DNA of 13,506 nt, taken from Schlesneria sp. (lineage in GTDB: Bacteria > Planctomycetota > Planctomycetia > Planctomycetales > Planctomycetaceae). How positions within the stretch are numbered: position 1 is the first letter of the stretch; every line of letters begins with the position of its first letter. The position numbers and the translations under genes were made by a program. The DNA lies in the NCBI GenBank assembly GCA_025353525.1, contig JANXOO010000090.1, positions 1 to 13,506 of the forward strand, read 5' to 3'. Under the pieces are notes generated by a model that was not told the DNA's origin, did no database searches, and worked only from the letters and a program-made list of their open reading frames with translations. Of this stretch, positions 9,118 through 13,506 are shown piece by piece.

Positions 9118-10347
9118 ATGATTTTCACTTCCTGCGTTCTGCGTCGACTGCTGGCAGCCGCGATCGTCGCGACGACGATTCAATATTCCGCCACAGTACG
9201 TGCGGCTGATTTCGATCGCGAGAAACTCGAACATTTGCATTCGACGATGCAGAAATATGTCGACGACAAAAGCATCGCTGGCGCCGTTGTGGCGATCGGT
9301 TCGCGCGAAGGGATCGTTATCACGGAAGCCGTAGGCAGCCTGAACCGGGAACAAAAACTGCCGATGAACGCCGATGCGGTCTTTCGTATCGCATCGATGA
9401 CCAAGCCGATCACTGCGATCGCGATCATGATGCTGGTCGACGAGGGCAAGCTGGCTGTCGATGATCTGGTCGAGAAACATTTGCCGGAATTCAAAGATCA
9501 GATGCTGATCGAATCGAATCGTAACGGAATCATCAGCCTCAAAAAGCCGGGACGACCGATCGCAGTCCGGGATTTGTTAACGCATACATCAGGAATGTCC
9601 GGCGGATACCCGACGGGGATCAAGGATCTGTATTTCCAAAGAAATCTGACGCTTGGCGAAAGCGTGGCCGTCAGTTCCCAACGACCGCTCGAATACGAAC
9701 CCGGGTTGAAATGGTCCTACTGCAATGCGGGGATTGATACGCTCGGCCGGATTGTCGAAGTCGTTGCGGGGAAATCGTTCGAAGAATTCCTCGAAGAACG
9801 GCTGTTTGTTCCGTTGGGAATGTTCGACACGACGTTCTATCCCAACGACGAACAGTTGCAGCGGCTGGCAGCACTCTACGAATCCAAAAACGGCGAACTT
9901 CGTCCCACCGGATTCCAGTTGTTGGGACCGACAAAGAAAGCAAAACATCCGATTCCCGCCGGTGGACTCTATTCGACGGCTCACGATTTGGGGCATTTGT
10001 ATCGATTGATGTTGACGCGGGGCGCGATCGGCGAATTGCGTCTGCTGTCAGAAAAGAGTGTCGATGAAATGACGTCAATCCGGATTGGCGAATTGCCCGG
10101 CGGATTCACACCCGGAGTTTCAATGGGATTTGGCTGGCAAGTGACTCGCGTGCCGGAAGGGGTCCATAGCATGTTGTCCGCCGGATCGTTCGGTCACGGC
10201 GGCGCGTTCGGAACCCAGGCCTGGATCGATCCTCAGCAGGATTTATTCGTGATTCTGCTGATCCAGCAATCGGGAATACCCAACGCCGACGCATCAGAAA
10301 TTCGCCGCGACCTGCAGCAAGTCGCCGTCGATGCATTAGTCCGCTGA
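9118..10347 (+). CDS. Secreted serine hydrolase, beta-lactamase class C / esterase fold
   Basis: This 409-residue protein has an N-terminal signal peptide: basic RR, a hydrophobic LLAAAIVATTI segment, and likely cleavage after VRA at residue 29. It is therefore expected in the periplasm or outside the cell. The mature part is a PF00144-type serine hydrolase. The nucleophile motif S93-M-T-K96, the second motif Y201-C-N203 and the third motif H360-G-G362 are in the right order and spacing. Other members include class C beta-lactamases, DD-peptidases, D-amino-acid amidases and type VIII esterases, and HGG instead of KTG favours esterase or peptidase over true beta-lactamase. ATG at 9118 gives the signal peptide directly and has GAAAG about eight bases upstream; the open frame back to GTG 8923 overlaps the preceding gene. 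It is probably co-transcribed with the acyltransferase. Substrate unknown. Confidence 0.9.
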   Translation: MIFTSCVLRRLLAAAIVATTIQYSATVRAADFDREKLEHLHSTMQKYVDDKSIAGAVVAIGSREGIVITEAVGSLNREQKLPMNADAVFRIASMTKPITAIAIMMLVDEGKLAVDDLVEKHLPEFKDQMLIESNRNGIISLKKPGRPIAVRDLLTHTSGMSGGYPTGIKDLYFQRNLTLGESVAVSSQRPLEYEPGLKWSYCNAGIDTLGRIVEVVAGKSFEEFLEERLFVPLGMFDTTFYPNDEQLQRLAALYESKNGELRPTGFQLLGPTKKAKHPIPAGGLYSTAHDLGHLYRLMLTRGAIGELRLLSEKSVDEMTSIRIGELPGGFTPGVSMGFGWQVTRVPEGVHSMLSAGSFGHGGAFGTQAWIDPQQDLFVILLIQQSGIPNADASEIRRDLQQVAVDALVR

Positions 10348-10418
10348 AGAATGACTGATCGACATCGACCATCGGATTGAGTCAACGACAAATCAATTGC
10401 ACAGGTTCGAAGAGATTG

Positions 10419-10652
10419 AACCACAAGGCGCAGGGCAGGCTGAAAAAGGGGGACAGGCACCAGGAAGCCTTGGAGCCAGTCCCCCTTTTTCAGCAAGCGG
10501 TAATTCATTTTCTGCCGGTCGCCTGAAGAAAAGCATACAAACACAGAAGCAGCGAGAAGATAACGAGAAATTCGATCACTGGCGAAGACCGTTTGCCCTC
10601 GTGCTCTTTTCTCTGTGCCACTGTTTCTCTGTGCAACTGTTTCTCTGTGGTT
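10419..10652. repeat. Segment bounded by AACCACA / TGTGGTT, possible remnant mobile segment
   Basis: AACCACA at 10419-10425 is the reverse complement of TGTGGTT at 10646-10652. The left arm continues AGGCGCAGGG. The right arm, read inward on the minus strand, continues GAGAAACAG. These are the AACCACA(R)AGGC-like tracts that recur in intergenic DNA of many bacteria, from memory especially in Planctomycetes. REP-like copy B lies just inside the left arm. No transposase or target-site duplication is visible. Confidence 0.3.
10439..10494 (+). repeat. REP-like palindromic element, copy B
   Basis: GCTGAAAAAGGGGGAC at 10439-10454 is the exact reverse complement of GTCCCCCTTTTTCAGC at 10479-10494, a perfect 16-pair stem. 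Within the loop GGC (10456-10458) can pair with GCC (10475-10477), and CCAGG with CCTTGG around an AAG turn. It shares arm, G-run and CAGGCACCAGGA (10454-10465) with copy A at 6577-6642 in the opposite orientation. The G/C stem followed by TTTTT could also serve as a terminator for the acyltransferase-hydrolase transcript, about 130 bases after the hydrolase stop. Confidence 0.8.
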
Positions 10653-10660
10653 AGCTTCAT
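10505..10660 (-). CDS. Doubtful small membrane-protein ORF
   Basis: A 51-residue frame starts at ATG 10660. Its first half (MKLTTEKQLHRETVAQRKEHEGK) is charged and is mostly a translation of the CACAGAGAAA-type tandem repeat. Its second half contains a hydrophobic stretch, VIEFLVIFSLLLCLYAFL (about 28-45), that could span the membrane. There is no good Shine-Dalgarno (only GAAAG next to the ATG) and I recognise no family. The frame extends upstream to 10750 without added support. It may be a chance frame in repeat DNA. Confidence 0.15.
   Translation of the reverse strand: MKLTTEKQLHRETVAQRKEHEGKRSSPVIEFLVIFSLLLCLYAFLQATGRK
10608..10655 (+). repeat. Three 16-base tandem units with TTTCTCTGTG core
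   Basis: TTTCTCTGTGCCACTG (10608-10623), TTTCTCTGTGCAACTG (10624-10639) and TTTCTCTGTGGTTAGC (10640-10655) repeat with a period of 16. The first two differ at a single base, and the third keeps the ten-base core. On the minus strand these read as CACAGAGAAA blocks next to AACCACA, a common pattern in planctomycete-like intergenic DNA. Confidence 0.8.
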
Positions 10661-10866
10661 CTTTCGACGATATGCCGTGGAGAAATCCATTGGCATGTCA
10701 GCGACATCAGCATATTGCGACAATTGTTCTTGCGCCGATCCTGGGGACACTTTCTCCGCGTGTTTTCTGGCAGATAAATCCTTCCCAACGTTGCCGACAA
10801 ATCCGGAATCCGTCTGCAGCCTGACTTCCCGTCCATTTTGGCTTGGCCTACACTTCTCACTACTCG

Positions 10867-10904
10867 TTTGAAACGAACCTGAGATTCGTCAGTTCGTTTT
10901 CAAA
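10867..10904 (+). promoter_or_regulatory. Dyad symmetry / hairpin directly upstream of cysC
   Basis: TTTGAAACGAAC (10867-10878) pairs with GTTCGTTTTCAAA (10892-10904), twelve pairs with one bulged base and a 13-base loop. A shorter competing hairpin can form between TTTCA (10898-10902) and TGAAA (10906-10910). The dyad ends about 30 bases before the cysC start. It could be a dimeric-regulator operator or an RNA leader structure; I know of no specific match. Confidence 0.5.
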
Positions 10905-10933
10905 TGTGAAATCACGCAGGGAGTTCTTCGTCG

Positions 10934-11545
10934 ATGACCGAGCAAAAGGCCACCAATGTCACATGGCACTTGCACGCCGTTTCCAAAACAGATCGCTGCA
11001 AACTGAATGGGCACAAAGGTGCCATACTGTGGTTCACCGGCTTGTCCGGCTGCGGCAAAAGTACGACGGCGAACGCCGTCGACCATAAACTCCATCAACA
11101 GGGACGACACTCCTTCGTTCTCGATGGAGACAATATCCGCCTCGGACTCAACAAGAACCTCGATTTTTCTGCCGGAGACCGGACTGAAAACATTCGCCGC
11201 ATCGGCGAAGTGGCGAAATTGTTCGCATCGTCAGGATGTCTCACGCTGACGGCGTTCATTTCGCCCTATCGCGCTGATCGCGACAAGGTTCGTGAAATCC
11301 TGCCCGAAGGTGAATTCATCGAAATCTACGTGAATGCTTCTCTCGAAACGTGCGAAAAACGGGATCCGAAAGGACTCTACAAGAAAGCCCGCTCGGGGGA
11401 ACTGAAGAATTTCACCGGGATTTCTGACCCGTACGAAACTCCCGAAAATCCAGAACTCGTACTCGATTCCGACAACAAGACGAGCGATCAACTGGCCGAC
11501 GAGGTCATTGCGTTTCTCGACAACCGCGGTATTTTTTCAGTCTGA
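10934..11545 (+). CDS. cysC: Adenylylsulfate (APS) kinase CysC
   Basis: This 203-residue cytoplasmic kinase phosphorylates adenosine 5'-phosphosulfate with ATP to give PAPS, the donor for sulfate reduction or for sulfotransferases. The P-loop is GLSGCGKST (36-44), DGDNIR lies at 64-69, and ISPYR (109-113) carries the serine at the family's phospho-acceptor position (S110). KGLYKKAR (146-153) and FTGISDPYE (160-168) complete the family pattern. Length matches single-domain CysC. The ATG at 10934 has AGGGAG ten bases upstream. No sulfate adenylyltransferase gene (cysD, cysN or sat) accompanies it in this window, so its APS must come from a gene elsewhere. The CoA-transferase gene begins 59 bases downstream on the same strand. 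Confidence 0.96.
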   Translation: MTEQKATNVTWHLHAVSKTDRCKLNGHKGAILWFTGLSGCGKSTTANAVDHKLHQQGRHSFVLDGDNIRLGLNKNLDFSAGDRTENIRRIGEVAKLFASSGCLTLTAFISPYRADRDKVREILPEGEFIEIYVNASLETCEKRDPKGLYKKARSGELKNFTGISDPYETPENPELVLDSDNKTSDQLADEVIAFLDNRGIFSV

Positions 11546-11604
11546 AGATCCTGACGCGGCATCAATTCACAACATTCCGCTGCGGGGATGCGAGGAGTGC
11601 GCTG

Positions 11605-13182
11605 ATGCGGCGAATTGATTCGTTGCTGTGTGACGCAGAAGCGGCGGTTGCTTGCATCCCCGACGGAGCGACCGTCGCTTGCGGAGGCTTCGTCGGTGCC
11701 GCGCATCCGGAAGCCTTGACCGCAGCCCTCGAGCGGCGGTTTCTGACAACCAGAAAGCCCGTCGATTTGACACTGGTCTACGGGGCCGGGCAAGGGGATG
11801 GGCGCGAGCGGGGCCTAAACCATCTCGGCCACAAGGGGCTGGTGCGCCGAGTGATCGGTGGGCATTGGGGATTGGCTCCCAGGCTCGGTAATCTGGCTCT
11901 TTCGAACCTGATCGAAGCGTACAACTTTCCGCAAGGAGTGATCTGTCAGCTCTATCGGGATATCGCCGCCGGACGACCGGGATGTATCACTCATGTTGGC
12001 CTGGGAACGTTCGTGGACCCGGATTTCGGGGGCGGGCGATTGAACGCAATCACCACCGAACCACTCGTCGAACGGATCGAGCTCTCGGGGCGAACGTGGC
12101 TGTTCTATCGCGCATTCCCGATTCAGGTCGGAATGATTCGAGCGACATCGGCTGACGCGTTCGGCAATCTGTCGATGGAAGACGAAGCGGTTGTCGGCGA
12201 TGTGCTGCCGATCGCTCAGGCCGTGCGGAACTCGGGCGGGATCGTTCTGGCTCAGGTCAAACGAATCCTCGACCGTCCACTGGCCCCGGTGCAAGTGAGA
12301 GTCCCGGGGATTCTGGTCGATCGCGTCGTCGTTTCCAAACCGGACGAACATCATCAAACATTCGGTGAAGAACTGAACCAGGCGTACTTCCAGCCAGCGT
12401 CGCCGGAAGAAGCGGCCGCCCGGTTCGAGTCACTTGTTCCGCTTCGGCTGGACGAACGACGGATCATTGCCGCGCGCGCGTGCGACGAATTGCGACCTGG
12501 GGCGATTGCCAATCTGGGGATCGGAATGCCCGAAGGGATCGCCCGAATTGCTGCCGAGCGCGGTCTTTTGACGCAAGTGACGTTGACCGTCGAAAGCGGA
12601 CCGATTGGCGGGATGCCTGCCGGAGGGCTCAGTTTCGGTGCGGCAATCCATCCACAGGCGATTATCGATCAGCCGGCTCAATTCGATTTCTACGATGGCG
12701 GGGGGCTGGACTACGCCGCGTTGGGAGCCGCTCAAATCGACCGGCACGGTAACGTCAACGTTTCCCGTTTCGGATCGCGTCTGGCCGGGGTCGGCGGGTT
12801 TATCAATATCTCACAAACGGCCAGGCGATTGGTCTTCTGCGGCACTTTTACCTCGGGCGGCCTTCAAGTCGTGATCGAACAAGATAAGCTGCGGATTGTT
12901 CGCGAAGGAACCCATCGGAAATTTATGGCCGATGTTGAACAGGTATCATTCAGCGGTGATCGAGCCCGGTCGCTGGGGCAGGAAGTGCTGTATGTCACCG
13001 AACGCGCGGTATTTCGTCTGGCAGCAGACGGAATTGAATTGATCGAAGTGGCCCCCGGCATCGATCTCACATCGCAGATCCTGGCCCAAATGGACTTCCA
13101 TCCGATCGTTCGCAACCCCCGTCCGATGCCCGATTCCGTTTTCCGGCCTCGAACAGACGAGCGGACGATTTCAACGCCCTGA
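11605..13182 (+). CDS. Acyl-CoA:acetate/3-ketoacid CoA-transferase, fused alpha-beta (YdiF-like)
   Basis: This 525-residue protein is a family I CoA-transferase with both subunits in one chain, swapping CoA between a carboxylate and an acyl-CoA through a glutamyl-CoA intermediate. The N-terminal half has [13 protein letters not shown] (26-38), [20 protein letters not shown] (60-79) and a GGHWG segment. A bridging segment [11 protein letters not shown] (211-221) ... VPGILVD (233-239) is typical of YdiF. The C-terminal half has GIGMPEGIA (305-313) and the catalytic glutamate in [13 protein letters not shown] (E330, at the position of Glu333 in E. coli YdiF). Length fits that family. The ATG at 11605 has GAGGAG seven bases upstream. 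The acyl specificity cannot be read from the sequence. It may be transcribed with cysC, but no functional link is evident. Confidence 0.93.
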   Translation: MRRIDSLLCDAEAAVACIPDGATVACGGFVGAAHPEALTAALERRFLTTRKPVDLTLVYGAGQGDGRERGLNHLGHKGLVRRVIGGHWGLAPRLGNLALSNLIEAYNFPQGVICQLYRDIAAGRPGCITHVGLGTFVDPDFGGGRLNAITTEPLVERIELSGRTWLFYRAFPIQVGMIRATSADAFGNLSMEDEAVVGDVLPIAQAVRNSGGIVLAQVKRILDRPLAPVQVRVPGILVDRVVVSKPDEHHQTFGEELNQAYFQPASPEEAAARFESLVPLRLDERRIIAARACDELRPGAIANLGIGMPEGIARIAAERGLLTQVTLTVESGPIGGMPAGGLSFGAAIHPQAIIDQPAQFDFYDGGGLDYAALGAAQIDRHGNVNVSRFGSRLAGVGGFINISQTARRLVFCGTFTSGGLQVVIEQDKLRIVREGTHRKFMADVEQVSFSGDRARSLGQEVLYVTERAVFRLAADGIELIEVAPGIDLTSQILAQMDFHPIVRNPRPMPDSVFRPRTDERTISTP

Positions 13183-13506
13183 ATTATTTTTGCTCGCGGT
13201 CCAGTTTAAGGCTTCGAAGACGAAGGAACACCCTGCAGTACATGAGCCTTTCCTCATCTCGTGAAATATTGCAGTTGTGTTGTGGCATCAGCGAATTCGA
13301 CTGTCCCGTGGTTTCACTCTTGACTGATCCCCTGACATCGGAACATTGCTCCTCGTCGACAGCGGCGGACTTGTCCCCAGTCATTTGGCGACATTGCTGC
13401 ACTCGACATCAAAACAATTTCCACTGACCATCCCGCGACGCCGCTATTGTTGCACGCGTCGTCTTGCCAAAAAACAGTCGTGCCACGTTCATTCTCTCTC
13501 TCTCTC
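13183..13506. other. Right-edge spacer without a supported gene
   Basis: Open frames of 60-72 codons exist on both strands but have no family character or start-site support. A short hairpin CTTCG-AAGA-CGAAG (13212-13225) follows the CoA-transferase but lacks a T-run. CGACGC and GCGTCG around 13436-13462 form a six-base inverted repeat. The final 14 bases are a CT dinucleotide run cut by the window edge. Confidence 0.5.

Larger units (their letters stand above)
10348..10933. other. Gene-poor, repeat-rich spacer between the hydrolase and cysC
   Basis: No firm gene lies in these 586 bases. The left half holds REP-like copy B and the AACCACA/TGTGGTT-flanked segment with a 16-base tandem repeat. 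The stretch 10656-10860 has nothing I can name; no convincing promoter pair for cysC was found. A dyad at 10867-10904 lies directly before cysC. A doubtful small minus-strand ORF is listed separately. Confidence 0.6.

Noticed and set aside
10397..10654. 85-codon plus-strand frame through the REP-like element
   Set aside because: It translates the palindrome and the tandem repeat and has no protein character.
10419..10655. CRISPR-like array
   Set aside because: Three 16-base units are contiguous, without spacers of constant length, and no cas genes are present.
13242..13427. Small frames on both strands at the right edge
   Set aside because: No ribosome-binding site, no recognisable family and no hydrophobic or motif pattern supports them.
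13493..13506. CT dinucleotide run at the window edge
   Set aside because: A simple repeat cut off by the window; it could be the start of a longer microsatellite or an antisense purine-rich ribosome site, but nothing can be concluded from 14 bases.

Overview
The window looks like an ordinary chromosomal stretch of a free-living, moderately GC-rich bacterium. The protein flavour (a D-Q-F-R-G-Y type membrane acyltransferase, a YdiF-like CoA-transferase, generous intergenic spaces) and the dispersed GGGGACAGGCACC-type palindromes suggest the Planctomycetes, probably a Planctomycetaceae/Schlesneria-like lineage. That assignment rests on recognition only; no 16S or other marker is present. There are no tRNA or rRNA genes, CRISPR arrays, phage genes or intact transposases.

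Layout from left to right. Positions 1-265 hold no convincing gene, but contain two hairpins that probably end the first gene. At 266-1594 (minus) is an asparagine-synthase-like ATP-dependent amidotransferase whose N-terminal glutaminase domain lacks the catalytic cysteine. A divergent spacer leads to ligA (1951-3996, plus), the NAD+-dependent replicative DNA ligase. ligA converges on typA/bipA (4280-6115, minus), a ribosome-associated GTPase with a clear intrinsic terminator at 4172-4207. A 550-base divergent region then separates typA from ftsY (6666-7613, plus), the SRP receptor GTPase. This region carries a plausible promoter in each direction and a strong REP-like palindrome in the ftsY leader.

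Downstream of ftsY, after three copies of a 14-base tandem repeat, come a polytopic acyltransferase of the heparan-alpha-glucosaminide N-acetyltransferase (HGSNAT)/DUF5009 type (7701-9083) and a secreted beta-lactamase-fold serine hydrolase (9118-10347). They are only 34 bases apart and look co-transcribed. A 586-base gene-poor spacer (10348-10933) holds a second copy of the REP-like palindrome in opposite orientation, a CACAGAG-type 16-base tandem repeat, and a doubtful small membrane-protein ORF. Then come cysC (APS kinase, 10934-11545) and a fused alpha/beta acyl-CoA:acetate/3-ketoacid CoA-transferase (11605-13182). The last 324 bases hold no supported gene and end in a CT dinucleotide run.

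The genes do not form one pathway. ligA, typA and ftsY are core functions in replication/repair, translation and membrane targeting. The acyltransferase/hydrolase pair points to modification and hydrolysis of a cell-envelope or extracellular substrate. cysC supplies PAPS for sulfate assimilation or sulfation. I found no convincing new multi-gene system. The most interesting material is non-coding: the paired REP-like palindromes, the hairpin in the ftsY leader, the terminator-like repeat shared by two unrelated loci, and the 14-base tandem repeat.
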